The notes beneath the pieces were generated by a model, which saw nothing but the letters and a program-made list of their open reading frames with translations, made no database searches and was not told where the DNA came from. Shown in pieces: positions 24,020-34,878 of a stretch of 64,000 nt of DNA. The translations under genes and the position numbers were made by a program. The first letter of the stretch is position 1. Each line of letters opens with the position of its first letter. Origin of the DNA: Tetradesmus obliquus (Eukaryota; Chlorophyta; Chlorophyceae; Sphaeropleales; Scenedesmaceae); assembly GCA_030272155.1 (NCBI GenBank), contig CP126193.1, forward strand, positions 3,286,001-3,350,000, written 5' to 3'.

Positions 24020-25891
24020 TGCAGCAGCCACTGGGAAATGCAGCTTGCTGTGCTGCTGCTGTGGGCAGTACGGCAGCCTCAGGACAGCCAGCTGGGCGGG
24101 TTCTGGCGTCGATATGCTTCTGAGCTAATCCCAAGCTTGGATGACCAGGCTGGTCTGCTGCTGTGGAGTGAGCAGGAGCTTGAGCAGCTGCAGGATGGCC
24201 AGCTGCAAGCAACAGCTCTGGCGTGGCAGGAGGAGGTGCACCAGGCTTACTACAGTGCAGTGCAGCCAGCGTTTGAGAGCATGGCCAGCACCCGCAGCGG
24301 CTCACAGCAAACTGGCAGCAACAGCAGCAGCAGTTGTAGTAGTAGTAGCAGCAGCAGCAGCAGCCAGGGGTGCTCCCTGGAGGAGTGGCTGTGGGCTGTG
24401 GCAGCTGTAGAGAGTCGGGCCTTTGGCGTCATGCGGACACAGGTGAGCAGTAGCGCCCAGCAATGAACATACGCATCAGCAGCCAGCACCCACACAACTA
24501 ACAGCCAGCTTATGTAAGCTCAGCTGCAGTAGGTCAGTGCGGATATGCTGTTGCTGTGGTTGCATCTTGAAAAGCATCGCCAGCCTTGGCACGCGGACGG
24601 CTTGCAACTGTCATGGGTTCAAACCTTTTTGCATAGAACGGCTGCTGTCGCGCCAGCCTTTGCGACAAACCTGCAACCTGCGACCCATGCATTGATGTAC
24701 GCAGGGCACTCCATCAACAGCCTGTCTGGAAACTTCGCGCAGCAGCAGCAGCAGCAGCAGCAGTGAGGGCGCAGCTGCGGATCCCCAGTCAGCGCACAGT
24801 GCAGCGCAGCAACCAGCTGCTGATGTATGCAGCAGGCTGGTGGGCATGGTGCCTGTGCTGGACTTGGCCAATCATGCCTGCCGCTCAGCCAGCCACCATG
24901 CTGTGAATTACGACACTGGCAAGTTCAACCTGTACAGCAGCAGCAGTGGTTTGAGCCAGCAACAGAAGGTTGCTAGCGGCAGCAGCACTGGCTCCATGCA
25001 GCCGGCGCAGCAGGAGGTGCTTATCACGTATGGCGACAAGCATAACAGGCGAGGCTCCACAGGCAGCCTGCTGTGGCAGAGCAGGCCGGTGCCTGCAGCG
25101 GTGCAGGCGTGTGCTTGCAGTGAACCGACTGAGGGACTTCATGTGCCACATGCAGTGCAACACACCAGCACACGTCCTAACACACTGCGCCCAGAGCATG
25201 TTGCGTATGTAGAGCTGTGCTAGCGTGCGATGCCTGTCAACAGTCGCACAATGAGCCATACTCAGCCTGTGTGCATTGTGCCGGGGTGCTGTGCAGGCAC
25301 CTGATGGAGCAGTACGGCTTTGTTGTACCTGGAAACCCTTATGACAGGGTGCACTTTGACGAGCACACCCAGCAGCAGCAGCAGCAGGTGCACTGGATGA
25401 GCCATACAGCAGTGAAGCAGGCAGCACAGCAGGTCAAGCAGCAGCTTACGCAATGCCAGAGCCAGGCAGCAGCAGGTGCTGCAGCTGCAGCAGATGCTGC
25501 AGCTGCAGCAGATGCGCTGCAATTCACACATGTGGATGCTGCTGTTGCTTCCGTGATTTCAGCAGCAGGCTGGACAAACCTCAGGCAGTACAAACAGGTC
25601 ACACCCGGCAGTACACTTGCTCGTGCCCAGCAGCTGCTGGCGAGTGTGCAAGCGCAACTATCCGGCTTCCCAACCAGCATTGCTGATGACCAGCTGCTGC
25701 TGCAGCAGATAAGCAGGCGGCTGCGCAAGGGGCAGCTTGCTTGGAAGGTGAGACCAGGCAGCAGCAGCAGCCAGTCTGCTGTAGCAGACAGGAGGCTGTC
25801 TGCTGCTGTGCAGTATCGGTTGGAACGAAAACTGTTGCTTGAAGCTGCGGTGCACGTGCTTCAAGCTGTTCAGCGAGGCTTGCAGGAGTAG
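23417..25891 (+). CDS. SET-domain protein lysine methyltransferase (LSMT/SETD-like)
   Basis: Three exons (23417-24442, 24705-25048, 25297-25891) read in one frame for 654 residues. The N terminus looks like an organelle-targeting leader (basic and Ala/Ser-rich, up to about residue 30). SET features follow: LLVSVPLHLVL; a WEMQLAVLLLW helix; the core GMVPVLDLANHA (matching the family motif with Asn-His); then VLITYGDKHN continuing across a splice to HLMEQYGFVVPGNPYD. This order is that of the Rubisco large-subunit methyltransferase/SETD3/SETD6 family with a helical substrate-binding C terminus. The reaction is S-adenosylmethionine-dependent lysine methylation; the substrate is unknown, and plastid location is inference. 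Poly-Gln and poly-Ser runs interrupt the SET fold as inserts. The second intron appears to use a GC-AG boundary (ACAG/GCGAGG at 25049). Confidence 0.82.
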
Positions 25892-26272
25892 TGTTATCAG
25901 GCAGGGGTCGTGTGGCTCAGGCTGCCATGACACCGTTGGCCCTATGAGGTAATGTAACTGATATACCGTTGCGGACCTCACGATGGTTGGCTGATAGCAT
26001 GCACTGCGCCAATATCTTGCTGTATGTTCCTGCAACTGCAAGACTCTCGCCCACACGTGTCTGCTGCTGTTCCTGGCAAGGCCAATTATTCATCAGCCGC
26101 TGCATCATCGTTGAATTATTGAACGCAAAACTCTTGATTGCTCTCTTTTCGTGGTGCGTAGCCGTGAACGCCTTGTGCGTGCGTGGCCACTACTACGCCA
26201 CGTTTGTGTCAGCAGGCGTCTCTCCGTACAAAGTTACGAGCCTTTGAACATGTGGATATTTCCTTGCAGATC
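25892..26272. other. SET-BKT intergenic region
   Basis: This contains the 3' end of the SET gene, with a TGTAA signal at 25953-25957 (62 bases past the stop), and the promoter/leader of the ketolase gene. No further coding exon is apparent. Confidence 0.5.
25953..25957 (+). terminator. TGTAA poly(A) signal, SET gene
   Basis: TGTAA lies 62 bases past the SET stop codon. Confidence 0.5.
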
Positions 26273-28700
26273 ATGGCGCCGCGGCTACGCATGCAGCGGT
26301 CGCCAGGCTCAGAAGGTGGCAACACTGGACGGACAGCAGAAGAGCAGACAGACACCAGGTTGAGTGCATGGAAGGCTCAGTACCCGCTTCCAGACGAGTC
26401 ATCGGGAGACAGTGGCAACGAAGTGGTGCAGCTGTACAGGTGACCTGCGTTGAGCGAGGACCTTCTGCTCCAGCTGCTGCTGCTGCTGCTGAAAGCTGTG
26501 GCTGATGCGGGCTGCCAGTTGCATTTCGAGACAGCATGCGCTGAGAACAACCAGCGAGCCATGCTTAAGGGTTGCAATCATCTCAAAACCATGATCACAC
26601 CGTCAATCTTGCTTTGATACGAATGTCAGACGGATGTGCTTCTTGCTGGCCAGAGCATGTGAGCAGCCCGATTCATTACACCCAGCCTCTGCAACCTCAG
26701 CTCCTTGCTTGCATTATCCTGTGCTGCCTACAACCACAGGCCTCCTCGTGATGACGTGAAGGGCATCGCAATCGCCTGCAGCATCATCGCAGCCTGGGCA
26801 GCGCTGTTCTACCACGGCTGCTTCCAGATCAGGCTGGCCCCTGGGCCTGAGCAGTCGTCCTGGCTGGACATTGCAGGGACTTTCCTGCTGCTGGAGTTTG
26901 TCAACACGGGGCTGTTCATCACCACACACGATGCCATGCACGGCACCATCTGCTACAAGTGAGTGAATCACAATTGCATTGCTACAACAGCACCAGCAGT
27001 GCGTAACTCTATGAGGAAATGCATGCCAGTTGCGGTTCTGGGTGTTATGACTGAACTCATGAACAGGAAGCAGTGTACTGCATGTCTCCAGCTGCTTGGC
27101 AATGGCAGTATTGGTGCCGGCAGCACTGATATGGCATCGCTGACGTTGCTGACGTGTGTTTGCTGGTGCTGGTGCCATGCAGGAACCGCGCACTGAACGA
27201 CTGGATCGGGCGCATCGCCATCAGCCTGTACGCATGGTGAGGGACACGGGCGCAGCGCAGCACAGCACGGCACAGCACAGCGCAGACATGCCAGCAGCTG
27301 CTGACATGCATTGTCGCTGTGCAGAGCAGCAGCTCGCCTGTGATGCTTAGCAGTTACATATCACAGGGGTTAGGAGGTGCTAAAGTGCTGCTAGAGCTCG
27401 ATGATGTCATGCCAGTGCGAAGACAGTAATTACCACTTGTGCTAATCAGTGTTACACCTTCGTTTTGTCACCCTAGAGCTCGATGATGTCATGCCAGTGT
27501 GAAGACAGTAATCACCACTTGTGCTAATCACTGTTACACCTTTGTTTTGTTGCCCTCTTTGCCAGGTTTGACTTTGGCATGCTGCACCGCAAGCACTGGG
27601 AGCACCACGGCTTCACTGGGCAGCCCGGCAAGGACCCAGACTTCCACAGCGGCAACCCACACCTGCTGGCCTGGTTCGTCAGGTGAGGCCGGCGCTTTTG
27701 GCAGTTACATGCAGTGCACGGGCTGGGCCAGTGATCAAGCGCTGAATGAAATTGGCGTCTGTGATGCTCGTTGGTGCCTGGCATGTGTGCTCTTGCTGCC
27801 TCTTGATGGCTGTCCTCAGCCGGGTACTTCAGCTGACGCATTGGCTTGTCAAGTAACGCTGCTGCTGCTGCTGCTGCTGCTGCCGCCGCCAGGTTCATGT
27901 TGGAGTACTCCACGCCGCTGCAGTTTGCCAAGATCATCCTCGTCAGCCAGCTGCTGCAGGCGGCAGGCGTGCCCTACGCAAACCTCTGCGTGTACATGGC
28001 AGGTGGGCACCCAAACACAGACAGCGTGCTGCCGCTCTTCCTGCATGACTGGCTGCTGCTTGCGTTGTCAATGCGATGCTCACTTGCGCGTGACTACTAC
28101 CAGCAGCTGCCTTACAACTTCGCCAAGTGTGGCCAACCTCAGACCGTTGTTTGCTGCTGCTGCTGCGCTGCTGTTGTTGCTGCTGCTGCCTCCACTACTG
28201 CAGCCGCGCCAATCATGGCAGCCTTCCGGCTGTTCTACTTTGGCACCTACCTGCCGCACCTGCCGCCCAATGCCGCGGAGGTGATGCACTGGCAGAAAAG
28301 CCACTCGCCCGATGATCCTGCCTGGCTCAGCTTCCTCAAGTGCTACAACTTCGGCTACCACTGGGAGCACCACAGGTGAGCCTGGTTGTGGCTGCGTTGT
28401 GGGAATGTGACGGGGAACCTCACTTGAGAGCTGTGTTTAACCTGCTTGTGATCTGGCTGTTTTATTTACTGTCACATGTTTTATTTGAGTGGGGGCCCTG
28501 GTCTGTAGGTCAGCACTGCAGTACGCAAGCGGCACTGGACCGAGCGAAATTGGGGCATACAGCATGACTTAGCCAATATCTTACAAGTTACCGTCTGCTG
28601 CTGCAGGTGGCCGTATGCGCCCTGGTGGGACCTGCCCAAGGCCAAGCAGATCACACGCGCATGGCGGCAGCAGCGGACGCTGCAGCAGGCGACACAGTGA
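26273..28700 (+). CDS. BKT: beta-carotene 4-ketolase (BKT, CrtW-type)
   Basis: Seven phase-consistent exons (26273-26439, 26740-26958, 27183-27236, 27566-27682, 27893-28002, 28204-28375, 28607-28700) give 310 residues, the usual algal BKT length. The three iron-binding histidine clusters of membrane di-iron ketolases are present: HDAMH at 119-123, HRKHWEHH at 154-161 and HWEHHR from 275. Family signatures around them include GKDPDFHSGNP, AFRLFYFGTYLPH and RWPYAPWWDLP. Hydrophobic helices (GIAIACSIIAAWAALFY; LLLEFVNTGLFI) fit an integral membrane enzyme. The enzyme adds keto groups at C4 of beta-ionone rings, giving echinenone and canthaxanthin and, with hydroxylase, astaxanthin. In algae it acts in the plastid or at lipid droplets and is often induced by stress; nothing here shows its regulation. 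The start at 26273 has no in-frame competitor with better context. Confidence 0.93.
27391..27554. repeat. 82-bp tandem duplication in BKT intron 3
   Basis: The unit starting CTAGAGCTCGATGATGTCAT at 27391 is repeated head-to-tail at 27473 with only a handful of differences. The second copy ends just before the pyrimidine tract and acceptor of exon 4. Confidence 0.85.
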
Positions 28701-28737
28701 AGGCTGGTTGCGGTATTAGCAGCACAACCAGCACCAG

Positions 28738-28780
<43 letters not shown>

Positions 28781-29979
28781 TGTGGTGGTTGCGGCGGCAG
28801 TGGCGGCGCCCTAGAGCTGCAGCGCAGCAACAACTGCGATGGTAGCCGATCGCAGTGGTGACGTGGAGGTCGCATGTACATTGTTGGGTATTCTGCAGAG
28901 GTGAGTGTTGTATTGTTTTGTATCGTGTGTAGATATGCTGGCTTGCGTACTACAGGTGCTGTAGTGTCGCAATGCTTTTGGTATCGCAGGACAGGACATG
29001 TTGATATTGCAGGTGGATTATCTCTTTGAGGTGCATTACCGTCGAATGAAAGAGCTGCAGCTGTCACAGCTGATCAAGTGTGCAATGCCTCAATGGCGTC
29101 TGCACAAAGTCTTTGATTTACATGCATATTGTGTATCGGAACAAAAATGTGTGACACACTGTGCATCCTTGATGAGGCAGCACAGGTGTAGGAAGGAAAG
29201 GGCATATTTTAGATCTAAACAGGCATGCAAGGCATTTGGGTGTGCTGCATAAGTACATCACCTGTTGAATGCATTGTGCACTGCATTGTGAGAGGGGCTT
29301 GCAGGACGTCTCAGACATCGTCTGCGGTTGTTCTGTCTACTGTCAGTGTGGTCAGCTGACCATGTGGATGGACTGTATCTGTGCTGGAGGCTGCACGACT
29401 GAGCCTATTACGCTGATAGCAGCGGTCGATTGTTGTTGCCTGGGTCTGTGCAGTGAAGGCAGGAGAAGATTTGGTTTGGAAGATGTGGTGGGAAAGAATA
29501 TTGCCAGGCTGCAGCTGTTCCAGAATGTTGCCAGGCTGCAGCTGTTCCGGATTTTTTCCCCTGAAGTTGGTGAGGAGGATGTGTGTAATGCTGCGGCCTT
29601 ATTTTCTGGCTTCCTTACTTTCCCTTAGTGGCTCAGATCTGAGGAGGAACAGTGCACCAACTTCACCCTTTGTAACAGTGGCATGGACAGCTGGGTTCAT
29701 GTCTGGACAAAAATTCCTGTCACACACATACATGGACAGCACAATTGTCAGCCGATGGATCCAACAGTTGAGGTCGCACGTATCAGCGAACAAAGCCCCA
29801 CACGTGACGACTCTGGCAAATGCACGCAACTGTCGGAGTTCGGAACGTTTGCAGGTGTCACTTGCGTTCAGCTATCAGAGGAAGGAAGGCGTTTGCTGCT
29901 ATGGCGTCTGCTGATACTATTAACGCAGAGTGGAAGCTGTGGTACTGGCCCGGTACGTGAGAGCAGCAGAAAGAAGGCT

Positions 29980-30046
<67 letters not shown>

Positions 30047-30145
30047 ACTGCATGTTGATGTGGGTCGTACACTGGAGGCAGTGGCTGTAGCAGTGCTAAG
30101 CAACTGCAGATGTCCAAAAGTCAAACGCGCGTGTTGTGCCTGCAG
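28701..30145. other. BKT 3' region and upstream part of the GST gene
   Basis: This begins with the BKT 3' UTR, which has CAG runs at 28742-28780. It must end with the missing first exon(s) of the GST, but I could not place that exon. Open segments near 29450-29900 have no family resemblance. A near-duplicate of about 25 bp (TTGCCAGGCTGCAGCTGTTC) occurs at about 29498 and 29528. Confidence 0.4.
29981..30045. repeat. uninterrupted (CAG)n microsatellite, about 21 units
   Basis: This is the longest pure CAG tract in the window, about 65 bases without interruption. It lies just upstream of the first recognised GST exon, in probable intron or leader. Confidence 0.9.
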
Positions 30146-31819
30146 GCATCAAAGGCAGAGGCGAGTACGTCAGGCTGGTGTTCGAAGAGGTATGGTTGGC
30201 CCCTCGTGCTGTGCCCAGCACAATAGAACTGCCAGCAGCTGTGAGCACACGTCGGTCAGCACCGCAAGCCACAGATGACGAAAGATCCAAACACAGGCAC
30301 TTACACCAGCGGGTCTTAGCCAGTATCACAGATGCTAATTATGGTTCTGGGAGCTGATGGCTGCAGGCTGGAGTGCCATATGAGGATGTGGGTGTCAAGG
30401 AAGGTGGGTGGGAGGCCGCACCTCTTGCTGTCAGTAATTGTTTTTGACATTGATTATCCTTGTATGAAGATGCTAAGTCAGGCATGCTGACCGTGTCTCA
30501 GGCATTGCTGCAACGAAGCTGTCATGAATGCAGTGCAGTGGCAGTAGGAGCTGTAGCGGGCAGCAGCGGGTGTTCTGTGTGCGCAGCAAGCCGCTGCCCC
30601 TTTTATTTACTCTAGCTGCCAATGCCATTGTATCGACATGCACTAGCATGCTGCACATGGGTCAACTGCTACAGCTTGGTGTCCTGTTTTATAATTGAAC
30701 TTTTGCTGCTGCAGGCTTTGACAGCGTTGTGCAGTTCTGCTTCAAGGGCGGCAACAAGCACTTCCCTGTGCGGGCGCCACCAGTGCTGCAGAAGGGAGAC
30801 TTTGTGCTGTGCGGCACAAATGTGAGTCATGCTGGGCTGTATTTGCTGCTGTCAGGGATGATGGCTGGCACGTGTATGCATGCCATGCAAACCATGTGAA
30901 ACATGCCTACATGCACAGGTGGCAATGCTACACTCGCTGCTCGACATCTCTGGAAAATCCAGTCATCATGTGGTTGGTTTGTAACTTGATGCGCAGCAGC
31001 ATCAGCGCATAAAGGGACCAACCAACAAGATTACGTTGTCTGTTATGACTGTTACATCCCCCGCCTGTAACATCCTTGCCACACCAGGTCATCATGAACT
31101 ACCTCAACACCAAGTTTGGCTGGGGCCCTGCAGATGCTGAGTCGCGCGCACACATCGAGCAGATCCTGGCCGTGGTGACTGACGCTGTGGCTGAGGGCAG
31201 GCTGGCCTTCCACCCCAAGGACTTCTACGCCAGCCACAAGATACAGGTGCGGCATGCAGGGACAGCAGCAGTGTTGCTGCTGTGCGTTGCTGCTGGTAGC
31301 AGCAGCAAGGGCTGTTCAAACGCAGGTTGGAGGTGTGAAATATGGCCTGCAGCTCACGCGTACAGTGATGGTGAGTGGCACCCTGTTGCCCATTTTGCGA
31401 TTTTGCATGCGAGTGCCGCTACCTTCAACTGCTCTGCCGCGGCTGCATCTGTGTTGTGCAGGTGGAAGAAAGCAAGCCGTATGTGAAGCAGTATGGCGAG
31501 CAGCGCCTGCCCAAGTACATGCAGGTGGGACGCCAGGGACATCCTGGAGCATAATTAGTCCAGCATTTGTTTTTGTCTAGGCACAGACCTGCCGCTCAGC
31601 AATCAGGCAGCAGGCCCCACACTGCAATTGTTTGTGGTTTCCATCAAGCTGTAGCACTACAGCAGTTCGTAAGTAGCGCTGTCTTTGCAGCTGCTGGGCA
31701 TGGTCAGTAAGTGCGCTGGCTGGGCTGGCGCAGTGCTCCCTGACCCACTTTCATGTTCTGCCAGCGTGTCAGCAGTACCTGCTAAGAAACTGTGCAACAC
31801 AATGATAACACCGTGCCTA

Positions 31820-31859
<40 letters not shown>

Positions 31860-32044
31860 GCTGGTTTCCTATAGCACTTTGAGGACATCCTGAAGCAGAA
31901 TGGAGGGGGCACCCCTGAGGCCCCTGGCTACCTTGTGGGGTCCTCCATCACTGCTGCTGACCTGGCGGTGTACCACTACCTGGCAGCAGCAGAGCAGCAC
32001 TACAGGTGAGGCGCCGCCGCCGCAGCAGCAGCAGCAGCAGCATG

Positions 32045-32093
<49 letters not shown>

Positions 32094-32105
32094 CTACAGG
32101 GGAGG

Positions 32106-32151
<46 letters not shown>

Positions 32152-32588
32152 CTACAGGGGAGGCGTGGCAGCAGTCACAGCAGCACAGCAGCAATACAGG
32201 CGAGGCCTGGACGACATGGGACACACTGACTGACGGCAGCACAGCTTACAAAGCTGCTAGTTCGCGCACCATGTGCACCTGGCGCTACAAGATACGTGTT
32301 GGGCGCGTGGTGCATGCTCCTACAGCGCAGTATTGCCTGTGTTTTGAGTGCCGCGCTTTGCAGCCGTCTGCTGCCTGGTGCCAGCATTTCAAATGCCACT
32401 GCGCTGAACCCCACATGCCTCAATGTCCATGTGCTGTGCACATGTGCATGTGCTGCAGGCCATATTTTGAGGCGCAGGCTGCCCCTCTGGCCAAGGCCTT
32501 CCAGGCCAGCATCGCGCAGCGGCCACGCATTGCTGCCTACCTGGCCTCACCCCGCTGCCAGCCCTGGGATAAAGACTCCATGATGTGA
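30146..32588 (+). CDS. glutathione S-transferase (sigma-like), first exon not located
   Basis: Seven phase-consistent exons are clear: 30146-30189, 30367-30403, 30715-30821, 31088-31246, 31462-31524, 31875-32005 and 32459-32588. They encode about 224 residues; one short 5' exon with the start codon and first strand is missing from the model. The thioredoxin-like half shows IKGRGEYVRLVFEE, AGVPYED, then FPVRAPPVL, the expected cis-Pro segment before the glutathione-binding loop (VLCGTNVIMNYL). The helical half has the usual SITAADLAVYHYL motif and ends RIAAYLASPRCQPW. This matches sigma/prostaglandin-D-synthase-like GSTs seen in algae. It would conjugate glutathione to electrophiles or peroxides in the cytosol. 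It lies directly downstream of BKT in the same orientation; a link to ketocarotenoid stress physiology is possible but not shown. Confidence 0.82.
31816..31863. repeat. (CCTG)n microsatellite before a GST acceptor
   Basis: About ten CCTG/CTGC units precede the exon beginning at 31875 and seem to serve as its pyrimidine tract. Confidence 0.85.
31995..32210 (+). repeat. minisatellite derived from a GST exon end
   Basis: The exon ends GCAGCACTACAG/GTGAGGC at 32005. Three further copies follow in the intron, near 32091, 32150 and 32193, as GCACTACAGGGGAGGC, CACTACAGGGGAGGC and GCAATACAGGCGAGGC, separated by CAG runs. In the copies the donor GT has become GG or GC, so only the first is a normal splice site. 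Confidence 0.8.
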
Positions 32589-33240
32589 CAGATCACCAGC
32601 AACGGTCAGCCAACACAACGTGTCCAGCAACTCTAGCAGCAGTGCTGCCTCTAGGTCTAGCGGGACAGCCACCAGCAAGCTTGCTTGAGCACTGTGTGGC
32701 GGGTGCGTGTGAGCTGCTGGCGCATTGGGAGGCAGTAGTGTGTCTTGGGAGCTGCTGACAGTGTTTGCAGTGTTGTAGATTGAGATGGGTTGCTGCTAGC
32801 TTTCTTGCTGTCGACAGTCGTGCAGACGGCGCATGCTTGTCAATGAATATGCCTACTGTGCCTGTGGTCGCAGCACATGCTGGCATCATGCTGCTTGTAA
32901 GCGCTAACCAGCCGGCTAGCTTATAAGCTAACCAGCCTTAATCAAGGCGCCGCAACACCATCAGCAAGCCAATTGTTGTGGCTGCATGCATGTATGTAAC
33001 ATGCGAGACTGTTCAATGACGTCATTTAACATTGCATCTTATCTGGGCGCTAACCAAATAAATATGCAATATCGTTGTAATGGTTGCAGCACTACTGATA
33101 GTAGCTGTGACGCCATCAACGTGAAAGAGACCCCCTCAAGTTTAAGCAAGCCTAACTGTGCTCCTCTAACCAGATTCCTGCAATTGTGTCCAGCACATGT
33201 TGCACACTTGCGAAGCTGACTGAAAGAAAGGCTTCACTTA
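32589..33240. other. GST 3' region
   Basis: The GST 3' UTR is followed by sequence without a gene. A candidate TGTAA lies at 32896-32900. A short inverted motif built on GCTAACCAGCCGGCTAGCTT occurs near 32900-32930. AT content rises toward the repeat island. Confidence 0.4.
32896..32900 (+). terminator. TGTAA poly(A) signal, GST gene
   Basis: TGTAA lies about 310 bases past the GST stop. It is the first such pentamer downstream. Confidence 0.4.
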
Positions 33241-33500
33241 TACTCTTCCCTACGGACCATGCCCCGCGGACTTTTTGCGGGCTTGCGCCCTCCCATTCGT
33301 CGCAGCGAGGCTTGATACTGTGGCGTGCACAGCGTGTGCGGGTGGGGTGGGGTGGGGGGCTACCTGCCTGCGCTGCAGCAGCGGCGGCTGGCGCACCTGC
33401 GCTGTGCAGCGCTGGGCGAATGCAAAAAGTGCCAAAAAGATCAAAAAGCCAGTTTGCAGAAACTAAGGCCTTGGGTGCCCTGCTTACTGTCAAAGTGCAT
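33241..33500 (+). repeat. module A, copy 1
   Basis: It starts ACTCTTCCCTACGGACCATG and then has a G-rich block (GGGTGGGGTGGGGTGGGG) and CAAAAAGTGCCAAAAAGATC. It matches copy 2 at 34361-34625 with many substitutions. Confidence 0.75.
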
Positions 33501-34291
33501 CGTGATGCTGGACGAATTGCATGGTAAGAGAGTCGCAGTTCTTCGTGGTGTTCCAGGAAACTTTGGCACGTTATCATACGTCAGCTGTCAGCTGCGTGTC
33601 AGCAGCCTGGCCGTAGGTTGTGGCGAACATACGTAAACGTATTATTTTGTGCTGCTCCGTGTCGCCCGATATTATATATTGATGCAATGCTCAACAAAGT
33701 GCAACCTCGTGTGCTGGGCATTCGCTGACGCTGCACGACAGCGGACTGTCGATAAGCGCAGCAGCAGAGATCCATACAGACACATATTGCACAGTGTCCG
33801 AGTCGGCTAACTTGAGATAGTGCAGCACAGCAAGTCGCCAGTTGTGATGGGTGGTGGCAGTGACGATCTGTTTCGTTGGTTCTGGCACGCCATGTCCCCG
33901 TATCGCAGGATGGCAACGACTACCCATCACGACTTCAATCATCGAATCGGATGCGATAGTTATTAGCGGGGAGTCTTGCAGCAGCTGCTCACTGCAGACT
34001 GCATCAGGCCAAACTCCCAATTTCTCTTGCAGTGACAGCAGCTCGCATCCATGCTTGTAGGCTGCGGCAGTCACACAGCAAACAGTGCCAGCTGCGCAGC
34101 TGCGGCAGCTGCCCAGTGCAGCTATGCTGCGTTTATGCACATGATCTGCATGGCGGCACTGCGCTGCACTGCGGAGGGTTAAGGGCTGCAAGTTGTGACG
34201 TGCTGAACCCTAGTGCTGACCACCAACAGTCTATAACTGCAAACCTATGCAAACAGCCCCACAGTGGGCGCAACTGAACAAAGTCCTTTTG

Positions 34292-34309
34292 GACTTTTTG
34301 CAAAAAGTC
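34292..34309. repeat. perfect 18-bp palindrome within module B
   Basis: GACTTTTTGCAAAAAGTC equals its own reverse complement. It overlaps a second inverted pair (AAAGTCC at 34280, GGACTTT at 34291). A related palindrome lies at 36885-36900. Such nested hairpins are common near transposon ends or replication origins. Confidence 0.85.
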
Positions 34310-34360
34310 AAAAAGTCTAAAAGGTGGGGCTTGCTCCACATGGTATAGTACATAGTATAG

Positions 34361-34625
34361 TATACTCTTCCCTACGGACCATGCCCTGCGAGCTTTTTGC
34401 CGGTGTCTTCCTGCCATCTGTTAAAGCAAAGACTTGTTATGCGACGTGCATAGTGTATGCGAGTGGGATGGGGTGGGGCCCACCTGCCTGCACTGCAGCA
34501 TCGGCGGCTGGCACGTGCTGTGCTGTGCACCGCTGGCCCACACATGATTGTCTCAAAAAGTCCAAAAAGCTCGAGTGCAAAAACCAAAGCCTGTCAAGGC
34601 CTGCATGCTGTCAAAAGAGTCATCT
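34361..34625 (+). repeat. module A, copy 2
   Basis: It begins TACTCTTCCCTACGGACCAT immediately after module B and its TATAGTA tract, so B and A are abutted here. It is diverged from copy 1 but collinear over about 260 bp. Confidence 0.75.
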
Positions 34626-34878
34626 TGAAAGGAAGAGTTGACGGACATGCCAGCTGCAGTGTGTCGTTGTGTTCCACTGAACGGCATGGTCATGCCACGT
34701 TGGCACCGTCATCTGACAGGGTGCCTGTTTTGGATATCAGGTTCTAGAACTTATGATGCCGTGGGCTGAAAAAAGCGTACTTTTTCGCTGCTTTGTCACG
34801 CTCAGAGTGTTTAATCGAAGCAAATCACAGTTATAGGCAAGTCTTAGCTACGGACCATGCCCCGCGAGCTTTTTGCAC

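Noticed and set aside
23817-24020. Antisense poly-Leu/poly-Cys frames over CAG runs
   Set aside because: Long open frames in CAG/CTG DNA arise in all six frames because the repeat lacks stops. Similar shadows occur throughout and were left out.
29449-30090. Open frames between BKT and GST
   Set aside because: They lack domain motifs, overlap one another in several frames, and end in a pure CAG tract. None supplies the expected first GST strand before IKGRGEYVR.
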